Shown one piece after another: positions 14,863 to 23,975 of a stretch of DNA of 36,874 nt. This stretch comes from Armatimonadota bacterium (GTDB lineage: Bacteria > Armatimonadota > Zipacnadia > Zipacnadales > VGFC01): positions 1 to 36,874 of the forward strand of contig VGFC01000020.1 of NCBI GenBank assembly GCA_016869045.1. Direction: 5' to 3'. Every line of letters starts with the position of its first letter. Position 1 is the first letter of the stretch. Both the position numbers and the translations under genes were made by a program. The notes under the pieces were generated by a model. That model saw only the letters and a list, made by a program, of their open reading frames with translations. It searched no databases and was not told where the DNA came from.

Positions 14863-17800
14863 ATGCTCGGCCCGATCACCGAGTTCGTCAAGCGGTACCG
14901 GCACGAGGTCAGCAAGCATGCTCTGGCTGTCGGCAGCGGCATGATCGTGCCGCCGTACGCCAGGAGCCCCTACGACGTCATCGGCGAGGTCGCGATCCGC
15001 GAGGCCGGGGAGAGAGCGGGTCGTCGCTCGGCCGACGGACGCCTGGAGGATGCGGTCGCGCGGTGGGCGGCGCAGCAGCCCGACCACGCCGTCCGCAGTC
15101 GTCTTGTCGCCGAGGCCCTGGCCAGTGCGCGGCCCTCCGAGGGGCACATCCGCCTCGCCCGGATGGTCAAGGACGGGTACTTCAGCACCCTGATCTGGGG
15201 TGCGCCCGATACGCTGCTCGAGCAGGCCTTGCAGCAGCAGCGCCTCGAGCCCGAGCGCGACTTCAACCTCCTCACCGTCGGCATTGCCGAGCCCGAGGAA
15301 GTCCGGGTGGCGATCGAGGAGTCCACGCGGATCACCGTCATCAAGACCGGCGGCGACCTCCCGCACGAGTTCCTCCCGCTCACGGCCGCCGAGCTGCGCG
15401 CAACCCTCGCCCCCGTGGCGAAGGTGCTTACCGACGCCCTGCGCCCGCTATTGATCTTCGTCGCCTACTCTCCGCGCGACAGCGAACTCCTCGCCCTCGT
15501 ACCTCCCGACGGCGACCGCATGTTCTGGGTGAACCGCATCGTGCCGGTCGAGAGCCGAGAGCGCTACGACGAGCTGCGCGTGGAGGCGCCGGCCGCCGCG
15601 CGCTTCCATTCCTATGAGCCGACGGTGACGGCCCTTCTGGCACGGCGGGGTTCGGCCAAGAACCTGCTGTGCCGCGAGGCCGGCACCTTCGACGAGTTCT
15701 TCGGCAAGCTGCACCATCGGCTGCAGCGTCGGAAGGGCAGCCATGGAGAGGGCCGCAAGGACCTGACGGTCCTCCCTGGCGGGCCGTACCGCTATCTCGA
15801 TTACCTCGACGTGCGCCACGGGGACCTCTTCTTCGGGCGCGAGGAAGAGACGCAGGAACTCAAGAGGCTCATCGCCGACAGCCCCTTCTCGGTGCTGTGC
15901 GGCCCGGACGGCATCGGCAAGTCGTCGCTCCTGCGGGCCGGGGTCGCGGCGGCGATGGTAGCGGAGGAGAAGGAGAGCGATCAGCGCCCCGCGCTCATCC
16001 CCGTGGTGGTGACCTGCGTCGGCGATCCTGCGGACGACACGCGGCGCGCGGTGGAGGCCACGCTGCGGGACCGCGGGTGGCTGACTGGCTCCCACCTGAA
16101 TGCCGAGAGCTTCACCGAGGCGATGACGGAAGCGGTCGAGGCCGCGCAGACGGGCCTGGCCGTCCTGGTGGACGGCTTCGAGCACTGCATCGCGCGTCGC
16201 GGGCCGGCGACCCGCCGGGGCTTCGCCCAGGTGACGGCGGCCTGTGCCGAGCGTCTGGGCGACCGCTGGCGGATGTGCCTGGCTCTCCGCGAGGAGTTCC
16301 TCGCGTACTTGCTTGATCTGCGGACCTACTGGCCGAGCTTGTTCACCTCGGTCTTCCGCCTGGGTCGCCTGCCGCAGAGCGATGCCGTCGATGCGATCAT
16401 GAAGCCCGGTCCCGCGTTCTACTGCTACCCGGAGACGGAGCTTGCCGAGCGCGTGGCCGCCGATCTGGACGACAGGGGCGTCTTGCCCGCCCACGTCCAG
16501 ATCATCATGAACCGGCTCTACGAGCAGCGCAGTTGGGGCGCCTCCTCCATCACGCTGAAGATGTACGAGCACGTCGGCGGCGCGGAGAAGATCCTCGAGG
16601 AGTGCATCGACTTCCCGCTGTCTCAACTCGGCCAGCGCGACCGACGCCTCGCGCGCACGATCCTCAACCGCCTGGTGGGCTCGCAGCACACCACGGTGCC
16701 CAAGTCGCTCGAACGGATCGTGGAGGAGACCCGGCTCGACCGCGAACGCACCGAACGCGTGCTCGCGCGCCTCGTGGACCTGCGCATGGTCCGCGCCGTC
16801 GGCCCCGAGGGCGCTCGGCAGTACCGGCTGATCCACCCTTACTTGGCCGAGCGACTGAGCGCGGAGCTATCGGAGCGCGTCCTGGCGGCGGCGAAGCACG
16901 CCGACTCCGTCGCCCGCGCGACCGACGAGTGGCTGCACACCGGGGCGCTGGTTCCGGCGCGGCTGCTGCGGCGACTGCGCGAGTGTCGGGACTCGATGTG
17001 GTTCGCGCCGCAGGAGCTGGAGAGCCTGTTGCGGGCGGCGGCGATCCACGAGATCGACCTGGAGTACTGGCTGCGGCGGACCGGCGCCGCCGGCGCTGAG
17101 CGCATCCCCGTACTGCGGAGGCTGCTGCACGACACGGACGAGCGCGTGCGGCGCGCCGCCGCCGAGGGGCTCGGCCAGGCCGCGGACGAGGACGCGCTCT
17201 CTACGCTGGTCGATGGGCTGCACGACCGCGACGACACCGTTCGCGAGCGCGCGACCCTGGCGCTAGAATCCCACGAGCGCGCCCTCACGGAGTCGCTGAC
17301 CACCGACGAGCCGACCAAGCGGCAGCGCGCTGCCCATGCGCTGGGAATCATCGGGCGCGAGAAGCACGTGGGTCCGCTGGTGGGGGCGCTGCGGGACGAT
17401 GACGACGAGTTCACCGATCAGGCCACGCGCGCTCTCTCTCAGGTCGGCCCGCACCGCGCGGAGAACCTCCTGCTCCAGCGCCTCATCGACGAGCCCGAGG
17501 CCCCCTGGAGCGTCGCCTACGCGCTCGGACACTTGGGTACGGACGTGCGGACTCTCGGCGCGTTGGAGCAAGCCCGCGGCCGCGCGCGCGCCGGCGCGCT
17601 GCCGAAGTTCGACTACGCGATCGGCCGCGCCCGTCTGACCCGGGGTGAGCTGACCGAGGCGCAGACGGCGCTGGAGGCCGCCATGTCCGCGGTCCGCGAC
17701 GCCGGCGGCCGCACCGCCATCGAGAGCGCGCTGGCGGAGCTGGCGGAGACGCGAGAGCGGGCCTCCGACAGCGACCCCGTGGACTGGCCCATGTTCGGCG

Positions 17801-18843
17801 GCGGCCCGACGCGTCGAGCCTTCCGCCGTCGGCAGCTCAAGCTCCCCCTGAACCGTCGTTGGGCCTTCTCCACCGAGGACGAGGTCGTGGCCTCGCCCGT
17901 GGTGGCGAGCGGCATGGCCTACATCGGATCACGCGACCGAGGGTTCTACTGCGTGGACGTCGGCGCCGGCACGCTCAACTGGCGCCTGACGGCCAAGGAC
18001 CGCGTCGAGTCCACCGCCGCCGTCGCCGACGGCCGGGTCGTCTTCGGCTCCATCGACGGGACGCTCTACTGCGCCGACGCCGCAGGCGGCACGCGGCGCT
18101 GGACGCGCAGTGTTGGCGGGCCGATCCGCGCCTCCCTGGCCATCGCAGGCGGCCTCGTGTTCGCCGCAACCCGGAGTGGGGCCCTCGCGGCCCTGTCGCT
18201 CGAGGACGGCGACCCCGTCTGGCGCAAGCAGTACGAGGGCGACATCGTCGCCGCGCCTGCGATCCGCCGCGACGCCCTCGTGTTCGGGGCGTGGGACCAG
18301 CTGATCCGTTGTCTCAACCGCGACACGGGCGAGGAGAAGTGGCGCTTCGACTCGCGCGGCGAGGTCTCCGGCGCGCCGGCCATCGCGGGGGACCGAGTGT
18401 ACTGCCCTTCCGATGCCGGCCTTCTGTGCGCCCTCGACCTGGAGACGGGGGAGGAGGTCTGGCGCGCCTACCTGGAGCCGCCGGTTCGCTGCTCACCCGC
18501 CGTCACCGACGAAGTGGTGATCGCCGGCGACGGCTCGGGCCGCGTGGTGTCGCTGTCGGTGGAGACCGGTGGGGAGAACTGGACCGTCGAACTGGGCGAC
18601 GAAGCAAGCGGCTCGCCCGCCGTGGCCGGCGACCACGTGCTGGTCGGTTCGGTGGACGGCTCCCTGCGCGCTCTCAGCGTGGCAACCGGCGAGGAGCGCT
18701 GGCGCGAGAAGACCGCCTTCGGCATCTACTCCTCACCTGCCATCGCCGGTGAGACCGTGCTAGTGGCGATGGGCTACTACGACCTGTGGGCCTTCGGCCA
18801 TGAACCCGAGCCGATGGCTCCCGGAGCGGATGTGGGACTGTGA
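14863..18843 (+). CDS. SIR2-like / STAND NTPase / HEAT / PQQ-propeller protein
   Basis: A 1326-residue multidomain protein; ATG 14863 follows AAGGA. Residues about 1-290 have a SIR2-like layout (SGMIVPP, STLIWGAPDTLLEQAL, ITVIKTGGDL, LLIFVAYSPRDSELL), but the usual TTNYD, KLHGD and GYS motifs are altered, so NAD hydrolysis is doubtful. Residues about 325-560 are a STAND NTPase: FFGREEE, Walker A GPDGIGKSS (347-355), Walker B LAVLVDG (Asp near 437). A winged-helix region follows (about 600-670), then HEAT-like repeats (about 745-900), a helical stretch, and an eight-bladed-type PQQ-like propeller (about 973-1310) with repeated DxxTGEExW motifs. There is no signal peptide. STAND proteins are signal-sensing switches, and SIR2-STAND fusions (Avs5-like) act in phage defence. 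The next gene starts on its stop codon. Confidence 0.87.
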   Translation: MLGPITEFVKRYRHEVSKHALAVGSGMIVPPYARSPYDVIGEVAIREAGERAGRRSADGRLEDAVARWAAQQPDHAVRSRLVAEALASARPSEGHIRLARMVKDGYFSTLIWGAPDTLLEQALQQQRLEPERDFNLLTVGIAEPEEVRVAIEESTRITVIKTGGDLPHEFLPLTAAELRATLAPVAKVLTDALRPLLIFVAYSPRDSELLALVPPDGDRMFWVNRIVPVESRERYDELRVEAPAAARFHSYEPTVTALLARRGSAKNLLCREAGTFDEFFGKLHHRLQRRKGSHGEGRKDLTVLPGGPYRYLDYLDVRHGDLFFGREEETQELKRLIADSPFSVLCGPDGIGKSSLLRAGVAAAMVAEEKESDQRPALIPVVVTCVGDPADDTRRAVEATLRDRGWLTGSHLNAESFTEAMTEAVEAAQTGLAVLVDGFEHCIARRGPATRRGFAQVTAACAERLGDRWRMCLALREEFLAYLLDLRTYWPSLFTSVFRLGRLPQSDAVDAIMKPGPAFYCYPETELAERVAADLDDRGVLPAHVQIIMNRLYEQRSWGASSITLKMYEHVGGAEKILEECIDFPLSQLGQRDRRLARTILNRLVGSQHTTVPKSLERIVEETRLDRERTERVLARLVDLRMVRAVGPEGARQYRLIHPYLAERLSAELSERVLAAAKHADSVARATDEWLHTGALVPARLLRRLRECRDSMWFAPQELESLLRAAAIHEIDLEYWLRRTGAAGAERIPVLRRLLHDTDERVRRAAAEGLGQAADEDALSTLVDGLHDRDDTVRERATLALESHERALTESLTTDEPTKRQRAAHALGIIGREKHVGPLVGALRDDDDEFTDQATRALSQVGPHRAENLLLQRLIDEPEAPWSVAYALGHLGTDVRTLGALEQARGRARAGALPKFDYAIGRARLTRGELTEAQTALEAAMSAVRDAGGRTAIESALAELAETRERASDSDPVDWPMFGGGPTRRAFRRRQLKLPLNRRWAFSTEDEVVASPVVASGMAYIGSRDRGFYCVDVGAGTLNWRLTAKDRVESTAAVADGRVVFGSIDGTLYCADAAGGTRRWTRSVGGPIRASLAIAGGLVFAATRSGALAALSLEDGDPVWRKQYEGDIVAAPAIRRDALVFGAWDQLIRCLNRDTGEEKWRFDSRGEVSGAPAIAGDRVYCPSDAGLLCALDLETGEEVWRAYLEPPVRCSPAVTDEVVIAGDGSGRVVSLSVETGGENWTVELGDEASGSPAVAGDHVLVGSVDGSLRALSVATGEERWREKTAFGIYSSPAIAGETVLVAMGYYDLWAFGHEPEPMAPGADVGL

Positions 18844-19643
18844 GAAGCGTCGCTGCGTTTGCGTGCGCCGTCGCCGTGGCGCTTCTCGGAGGCTGCAGCG
18901 TCGTCCACGACATGCGGTCCGAGTACGTGGCGAACCGCGCCCTGCGCGACGCCACCGATGAGCTACTGAGCAGCCGGCCCCACCTCGACCGCGCTCGCGC
19001 GCACCTCGACCTCGCGTTCCGCCTGCGCCGTGACGACCCCCGGTTCGTGGCGCGCCTCGCCGAGGCCTACCAGACCGCCGGCGGCTTCGAGCGGGCCGTC
19101 GAGTGCTACGAGACCGAGACGAAGCTCACCGGGAAGACGCGCGATCTGCAGATCGGCTACTGCCTGCTGAAGCTCGGCAAGGCCGGGGCCGGCACGAAGC
19201 GCCTCGAGCGCGCGCTCGAGCAGGCTGCGGCCGATTACGCCGACGGCGACATCGGCTCCGCCGAGTACGCCGTAGCGCTCAACGACGCTGGCTACGCCTT
19301 CGTGGACGCGAACCTCCGGGTGGACGAGGCCCTCAAGCTGATCGAGGAGGCCGTGCGGCTCGATCCGCTGCAGCCGGCCTTCATCGACAGCCTCGGCTGG
19401 GCCTACTACCGGCAGGGCAAGTACGAGGACGCGGCCTTCCAACTCGAGCGCGCCGCGCGCCTTCTGGGCCGCCGCGATGCCGAAATCCTCTGGCACCTCG
19501 GCGCTGTGCACGCGCAGGCGGGGAAGCTGCGCCGCGCCGAGAGCGAGTTGAGGGAGGCGCTGGCCCTCGATCCCGCGAACTCCGAAGCCCGGCGCACGCT
19601 CCGCGACATGCTCCGCGAGCTGCCGCCACCGACAATGGCATGA
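18840..19643 (+). CDS. TPR lipoprotein
   Basis: A 267-residue protein whose GTG start (18840) overlaps the STAND gene stop as GTGA, indicating coupled translation. The N-terminus has a lipoprotein signal with lipobox LLGGC (Cys19). TPR-like repeats occupy about 50-255; FIDSLGWAYYRQGKYEDAAF, EILWHLGAVHAQAGKLRRAE and LALDPANSEARRTL are near-canonical units. It should be anchored on the outer face of the cytoplasmic membrane or in the outer membrane. Its coupling to a cytoplasmic STAND protein is unusual and suggests either envelope sensing or only shared transcription. Confidence 0.87.
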   Translation: MRSVAAFACAVAVALLGGCSVVHDMRSEYVANRALRDATDELLSSRPHLDRARAHLDLAFRLRRDDPRFVARLAEAYQTAGGFERAVECYETETKLTGKTRDLQIGYCLLKLGKAGAGTKRLERALEQAAADYADGDIGSAEYAVALNDAGYAFVDANLRVDEALKLIEEAVRLDPLQPAFIDSLGWAYYRQGKYEDAAFQLERAARLLGRRDAEILWHLGAVHAQAGKLRRAESELREALALDPANSEARRTLRDMLRELPPPTMA

Positions 19644-19668
19644 CCGTCAACGAAGGGAGTGACGTGAC

Positions 19669-20856
19669 GTGAAGCTATCTGACCGTGTTGCCCGCATGAA
19701 GCCCTCGGCGACGATGGCGATGGACGCGAAAGCCAAGGATATGGTCGCTCAGGGCAAGGACGTCCTCTCCTTCGCCCTCGGCGAACCGGACTTCCCGACC
19801 CCCGAGCCCATCTGTGAAGCCGGCATCCAGGCCATCCGCAAGGGGCACACGAAGTACACGCCCGCCTCGGGCACCGCGCGCCTGAAGAGCGCCATCTGCA
19901 CCGCGACGGAGCGCGACCTGGGCCTGGCGGTGAAGCCCGCCCAAGTCTGCGTGGGCAACGGGGCCAAGCACATCATCGCGAGCATCTTCGGCTCGCTGCT
20001 CGACCCCGGCGACCACGTCATCCTGATCGCCCCCTACTGGGTCAGCTACGCCGACCTCGTGGAGCTGTTCGACGGTACGTGGACTGCCGTGCAGGCCCCG
20101 GCGGAGCGGGACTTCGTGCCCGACATGGCCGCCGTCGAGGCCGCCGTCACCGACCGCACCGTCGCCGTGCTCATCAACAGCCCCAGCAACCCCAGCGGCG
20201 GCGTCTTCGAGCGCTCCGACATCGAGGCCCTGGCCGAGGTCGCCGTCCGCAAGGACCTCACGATCATCAGCGACGAGATCTACAAGCACATCCTCTTCGA
20301 CGGGCGCACCCACTACAGCCCGGCGATGGTCTCCGACGAGGTCCGGCAGCGCACGATCATCGTGGACGGCGTCTCGAAGACCTACTCGATGACCGGCTGG
20401 CGCATCGGCTGGCTGATCGCGCCCGAGGCCTTCACGAAGGGCGTCGGCACGCTGCAGAGCCAGATGACCTCCAACCCGAACTCCATCGCGCAGGAGGCCG
20501 CCGCCGATGCCCTCCTCGGCCCGCAGGACGCGGTCGAGGTGATGCGCGCGGAGTTCGAGCAGCGCCGCGACCTCATCGTGGGCCTGCTCAACGGAATCGA
20601 CGGGATCACCTGCCGCACGCCCGGCGGCGCGTTCTATGCGTTCCCGGACGTGAGTTCGTACTTCGGCAAGACGCGGCGGGGTCGCACGCTTGAGACGGCA
20701 ACCGACGTGTCGGCGTACCTGCTCGACGAGGCCCTGGTCAGCACCGTGCCCGGCGAGGCCTTCGGCGTCGCGGACAACATCCGCCTCAGCTTCGCGTGTT
20801 CGAACGAGCAGATCACGGAAGGCTGCGCGCGCATCGCGGAAGCCCTCGCCGGGTAG
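19669..20856 (+). CDS. aspC: PLP-dependent aminotransferase, class I/II (aspartate aminotransferase type)
   Basis: A 395-residue fold-type I aminotransferase. GTG 19669 follows GGGAG by 9 bases. Family motifs: GEPDFPTP near the N-terminus, GNGAKH (cofactor phosphate region), LINSPSNPSGG, ISDEIYKHI, the PLP-binding lysine in VSKTYSMTGWRIGW (K237), and a C-terminal NIRLSFACS with the substrate-carboxylate arginine. It matches the Ib subgroup of aspartate or aspartate/prephenate aminotransferases, feeding oxaloacetate/glutamate exchange next to TCA-cycle genes. The exact amino donor is not certain. Its stop codon TAG forms the first bases of the repeat at 20854. Confidence 0.92.
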   Translation: MKLSDRVARMKPSATMAMDAKAKDMVAQGKDVLSFALGEPDFPTPEPICEAGIQAIRKGHTKYTPASGTARLKSAICTATERDLGLAVKPAQVCVGNGAKHIIASIFGSLLDPGDHVILIAPYWVSYADLVELFDGTWTAVQAPAERDFVPDMAAVEAAVTDRTVAVLINSPSNPSGGVFERSDIEALAEVAVRKDLTIISDEIYKHILFDGRTHYSPAMVSDEVRQRTIIVDGVSKTYSMTGWRIGWLIAPEAFTKGVGTLQSQMTSNPNSIAQEAAADALLGPQDAVEVMRAEFEQRRDLIVGLLNGIDGITCRTPGGAFYAFPDVSSYFGKTRRGRTLETATDVSAYLLDEALVSTVPGEAFGVADNIRLSFACSNEQITEGCARIAEALAG

Positions 20857-20940
20857 GGGCACAGCGCGCGGCGCCCGCCGTTGGGCGGCTCACGAGCCGC
20901 CCCTACTCAGCACTTCGCACTCAGCACTTCGCACTGCCCT
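20854..20940. repeat. TAGGGGC...GCCCCTA element with tandem-word tail
   Basis: TAGGGGC (20854-20860) and GCCCCTA (20899-20905) are complementary; the right half contains the hairpin GCGGCT/AGCCGC. A tail of two CAGCACTTCGCACT words follows (20908-20936). It fills the spacer between the aminotransferase and isocitrate dehydrogenase genes. Confidence 0.75.
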
Positions 20941-20949
20941 GGAGGTCTC

Positions 20950-22038
20950 ATGCCCCACACAGTAACCCTCATCCCCGGTGACGGCACCGGGCCCGAAGTA
21001 GCCGCCGCCGCACGGCAGTGTGTCGAGGCGACCGGCGTGGACATCGAATGGGAGGTCGCGCACGCCGGGCTCGACGTGATGGCCGACCATGGGACGCCCT
21101 TGCCTCAGGCGGTGCTGACGTCGATCCGCAAGAACCGCGTCGCCTTGAAGGGGCCGATCACGACGCCGGTGGGTACGGGCTTCCGGTCGGTGAATGTGTC
21201 GCTGAGGAAGATGCTGGACCTGTACGCCTGCGTGCGGCCGTCGCGCTACTACGAGGGCGCGCGCAGCCGTTACCCCGAAGCCGACCTCGTCATCATCCGC
21301 GAGAACACGGAGGACCTCTACGCGGGGATCGAGTTCGGCGTCGGCACCTCCGACTGTGACGAGCTGATCGAGGAGATCGAGGAGCTGAGCGGCCAGACGA
21401 TCGCGCCCGACTCGGCCATCTCGATCAAGCCGATCTCGATTGCCGCCAGCCAACGAATCGTGCGTTTCGCCTTCGAGTACGCCCTCGCGAACGGGCGCCG
21501 CAAAGTGACCGCGGTCCACAAGGCCAACATCATGAAGGAGACCGACGGCCTCTTCCTCGCGACGGCGAGGCGCGTGGCCGAGGAGGAGTACGCGGACAGC
21601 GGGATCGAGTTCGAGGACCGCATCGTGGACAACATGTGCATGCAGCTCGTGCAGAAGCCCGAGTTGTATGACGTGCTGGTGCTGCCGAACCTCTACGGAG
21701 ACATCGTGAGCGACCTCGCGTGCGGCCTCATTGGCGGCTTGGGTGTGGCGCCGGGGGCGAACATCGGGGAGGAGTGCGCGGTCTTCGAGCCGACGCACGG
21801 CAGCGCGCCCCGGTATGCGGGGCAGAACAAGGTGAACCCGACCGCAACGATCCTCTCGGGAGTGATGATGCTGCGGCACCTCGGAGAGACGGAGGCTGCC
21901 GACCGCCTGGACGCCGCCGTTGCACAGGTCATCGCGGAGGGCCGCGACGTGACCTACGATATGAAGCCCCAGCGCGACGATCCGACCGCCGTGGGGACTT
22001 CGGAGATGGCGGACGCGATTTGCCGCGCGCTTGGGTAG
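20950..22038 (+). CDS. icd: NAD-type isocitrate dehydrogenase
   Basis: A 362-residue member of the isocitrate/isopropylmalate dehydrogenase family, catalysing oxidative decarboxylation of isocitrate to 2-oxoglutarate. GGAGG lies just before ATG 20950. Visible motifs: [11 protein letters not shown] at the N-terminus, [18 protein letters not shown] (isocitrate phosphate-loop and arginines), [15 protein letters not shown], the catalytic lysine in AVHKANIMK, and [19 protein letters not shown] with metal-binding aspartates. The SxNVxLRK motif favours isocitrate over isopropylmalate. NAD rather than NADP use is inferred from similarity to the short IDH3-like group. The last 110 bases overlap a convergent gene. 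Confidence 0.9.
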   Translation: MPHTVTLIPGDGTGPEVAAAARQCVEATGVDIEWEVAHAGLDVMADHGTPLPQAVLTSIRKNRVALKGPITTPVGTGFRSVNVSLRKMLDLYACVRPSRYYEGARSRYPEADLVIIRENTEDLYAGIEFGVGTSDCDELIEEIEELSGQTIAPDSAISIKPISIAASQRIVRFAFEYALANGRRKVTAVHKANIMKETDGLFLATARRVAEEEYADSGIEFEDRIVDNMCMQLVQKPELYDVLVLPNLYGDIVSDLACGLIGGLGVAPGANIGEECAVFEPTHGSAPRYAGQNKVNPTATILSGVMMLRHLGETEAADRLDAAVAQVIAEGRDVTYDMKPQRDDPTAVGTSEMADAICRALG

Positions 22039-22831
22039 GCCGCGCTGACCGCCGCAGCACCCACGTGAACGCGCCGGCCACGAGGCCGGCCAGCCCACAA
22101 CCGATCAGCCCGGCGAACAGCGCGGTCGAGAGCGCACTCAGCAGCCACTGCGCTCCGTCGAGCACCGCCTCGGCCCTCTCCGGCCGCAGTTCCATCTCGG
22201 GCACGGCGAGGATGCCTACCGCAGATAGCAGCACCAGCACGCACAGCATCACGAAGCCCTGACGGAGATCGGCGCCGCTCGGGGCCAGCTCCGCGCCGAT
22301 GCTGAAGGCCAGCAGCCAGAAGACGTACGTCTGCCACGCCGCCCAGTCGAGGTGACTCACCAGGAACCAGACGTCGGTCAGCGTGCGCGCGGCAACCGGA
22401 CGCACGCCCTCTGATGTGACATCCATCGCGGGCAGCGGCACACCCAAGGCCGAGCCGAGCGCGTGAATAGCCAACGCCCCCACGACAATCGGTGCGGCGC
22501 ACGAGAGCGCGGCCGCCAGCGGCGCCCAGTGCAGCGGCGACCACGGCCGCCCCGTCTCGACATACCCACGGCCCTCCGGGTCGGACCAACACGTCGCGAG
22601 GCGCTGGATGCGGTAGCCGCTGATGAGATACGCCGCCGCGTGGCTGATCTCGTGAAGTAGATTCCCGGGTAGACGGAGAAGACTCACCAACCGTCGCCCC
22701 CGCGCGCTCGAGCTGCGCGAGGCGAGCGTTCGCAGGACGTAGCCCAGCAGCAGTCGTCGGGAGAGCCAGAAGAGCAGCAGTGTCTGGCCGATCACAACCA
22801 ACATCCCGACGACCAGCGCACTGGGAGTCAT
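21929..22831 (-). CDS. M50-like membrane protein with HEISH motif
   Basis: A 300-residue integral membrane protein with about six hydrophobic segments. [16 protein letters not shown] (near residue 60) carries an HExxH zinc-metalloprotease motif followed by A-x2-Y, as in M50-like site-2 proteases or their relatives. The second metal ligand (NxxPxxxxDG-type) was not seen, so activity is uncertain. ATG 22831 is chosen because an extended -10 promoter lies 7 bases upstream, leaving almost no leader. The C-terminal 36 residues are basic and low-complexity, encoded antisense to the end of icd; the original stop may have been lost. Confidence 0.75.
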   Translation of the reverse strand: MTPSALVVGMLVVIGQTLLLFWLSRRLLLGYVLRTLASRSSSARGRRLVSLLRLPGNLLHEISHAAAYLISGYRIQRLATCWSDPEGRGYVETGRPWSPLHWAPLAAALSCAAPIVVGALAIHALGSALGVPLPAMDVTSEGVRPVAARTLTDVWFLVSHLDWAAWQTYVFWLLAFSIGAELAPSGADLRQGFVMLCVLVLLSAVGILAVPEMELRPERAEAVLDGAQWLLSALSTALFAGLIGCGLAGLVAGAFTWVLRRSARPTQARGKSRPPSPKSPRRSDRRAGASYRRSRRGPPR

Positions 22832-22837
22832 GGCTGC

Positions 22838-22846
22838 ATTATAGCA
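22838..22846 (-). promoter_or_regulatory. Extended -10 promoter, probably leaderless transcript
   Basis: The minus strand reads TGCTATAAT (22846-22838), a TGn-extended perfect -10 box, and ATG 22831 follows after 6 bases. No good -35 was seen. Transcription would begin at or next to the start codon, and no Shine-Dalgarno site precedes it. Confidence 0.6.
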
Positions 22847-22865
22847 CAAGGCACATGCCGTCTCT

Positions 22866-22941
22866 GGGAGCGCGGACATCCTGTCCGCATGTGGCGTAGC
22901 CTACGCAAGGACGGCTCTGCGGACAAGATGTCCGCGCTCCC
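22866..22941. repeat. Inverted repeat with GGGAGCGCGGACA arms
   Basis: Left arm GGGAGCGCGGACATC and right arm GATGTCCGCGCTCCC are complementary; each arm also forms a small hairpin (GCGGACA/TGTCCGC). It lies between the divergent M50-like gene and mdh, upstream of the mdh ribosome binding site. Confidence 0.85.
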
Positions 22942-22963
22942 GGAGGCGGCGGAGGAATGGCAC

Positions 22964-23899
22964 ATGAGAGCCACAGTCGTCGGAGCCGGGCATGTCGGGG
23001 CCACGACCGCGGAATACCTGCTCCGCGAGGGCTTGGCGGATGTGTACCTGGTGGATGTTGCGGAGGGGCTGGCCGAGGGCAAGGCCCTCGACATGGCGCA
23101 GGCCGCGCCGGTCCTCGGGCATTCCTGTCGGGTCTCGGGCGGCACGGACTACGGTCCGGCGGAGGGCTCCGACCTCGTGGTCATCACCGCGGGGATCGCG
23201 CGCAAGCCCGGCATGTCGCGCGATGACCTCCTGAAGGTCAACGGCGGCATCATGGCGCAGGTCGCCCGCGACATCTGGCGGGCTTGCCCGGAGGCCGTGG
23301 TGATCGTCGTCTCCAACCCGCTGGACGTGACCACTCACATCTTCCACGAGACCTCCGGCTTCCCCACGCAGCGCGTCCTGGGGATGGCCGGCGTGCTCGA
23401 CACCGCGCGCTTCCGTACGTTCATCGCCTGGGAGGTCGGCTGCTCGCCCGAGGACGTCTCCGCGATGGTGCTCGGCGGCCACGGCGATTCGATGGTCCCC
23501 CTCCCGAGCCAGGCGAGCATCTCGGGCGTGCCGCTGACCCAGTTCCTGGATGACGACGCGATCGCGCGGCTCGTGCAGCGCACCCGCGACGGCGGCGCAG
23601 AGATCGTCGGCCTGCTAAAGACGGCCTCGGCGTTCTACGCGCCGGCGGCGGCCACGTGCCAGATGGCCTCCGCAATCCTGCGCGACGAGAAGCGGATCCT
23701 CCCGGTCTGCGCCTACGTAAATGGCCAGTACGATCTACACAACCTCTTCCTCGGCGTGCCCGCAAAGCTCGGCCGCCGCGGCGTCGAGGAGGTCGTGGTG
23801 ATTGACCTAAGCGCCGACGACCTGGAAGCCTTGCACAAGTCCGCCGAACACGTCCGCTCGTCCATCGAGGCGTGGAATGCGATGAAGGGCGCGTCGTAG
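22964..23899 (+). CDS. mdh: Malate dehydrogenase
   Basis: A 311-residue NAD-dependent dehydrogenase of the lactate/malate family, interconverting malate and oxaloacetate. ATG 22964 follows GGAGGA by 7 bases. The Rossmann motif VVGAGHVGATTA opens the protein. The substrate loop ARKPGMSRDDLL is the malate-type version, VVSNPLD is conserved, and the catalytic histidine lies in GGHGDSMVPL (H173). A substrate-binding Arg is expected in VLDTARFR. It forms a TCA group with icd and fumarase. The coding sequence ends TAG just before repeat family C at 23908. Confidence 0.95.
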   Translation: MRATVVGAGHVGATTAEYLLREGLADVYLVDVAEGLAEGKALDMAQAAPVLGHSCRVSGGTDYGPAEGSDLVVITAGIARKPGMSRDDLLKVNGGIMAQVARDIWRACPEAVVIVVSNPLDVTTHIFHETSGFPTQRVLGMAGVLDTARFRTFIAWEVGCSPEDVSAMVLGGHGDSMVPLPSQASISGVPLTQFLDDDAIARLVQRTRDGGAEIVGLLKTASAFYAPAAATCQMASAILRDEKRILPVCAYVNGQYDLHNLFLGVPAKLGRRGVEEVVVIDLSADDLEALHKSAEHVRSSIEAWNAMKGAS

Positions 23900-23907
23900 C
23901 GGACGGC

Positions 23908-23948
23908 GGGCCGGATGGCCTGCGGCCATGCGGCCCCTCCCAACGGCG
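23908..23948. repeat. Repeat family C, copy 1 (mdh-fumarase spacer)
   Basis: Constant GGGCCGGATG and CATGCGGCCCCTCCCAACGG flank a small hairpin GGCC-TGC-GGCC. A reverse-oriented copy at 28827-28871 has the same constant parts with a changed, still complementary stem (ACGCC-TGC-GGCGT). Confidence 0.9.
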
Positions 23949-23975
23949 TACGACCCGCGATCCGGACCCGTCTCC

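Noticed and set aside
19675-20862. 395-codon minus-strand frame opposite the aminotransferase
   Set aside because: Mirror of the well-supported aminotransferase gene; no family features.
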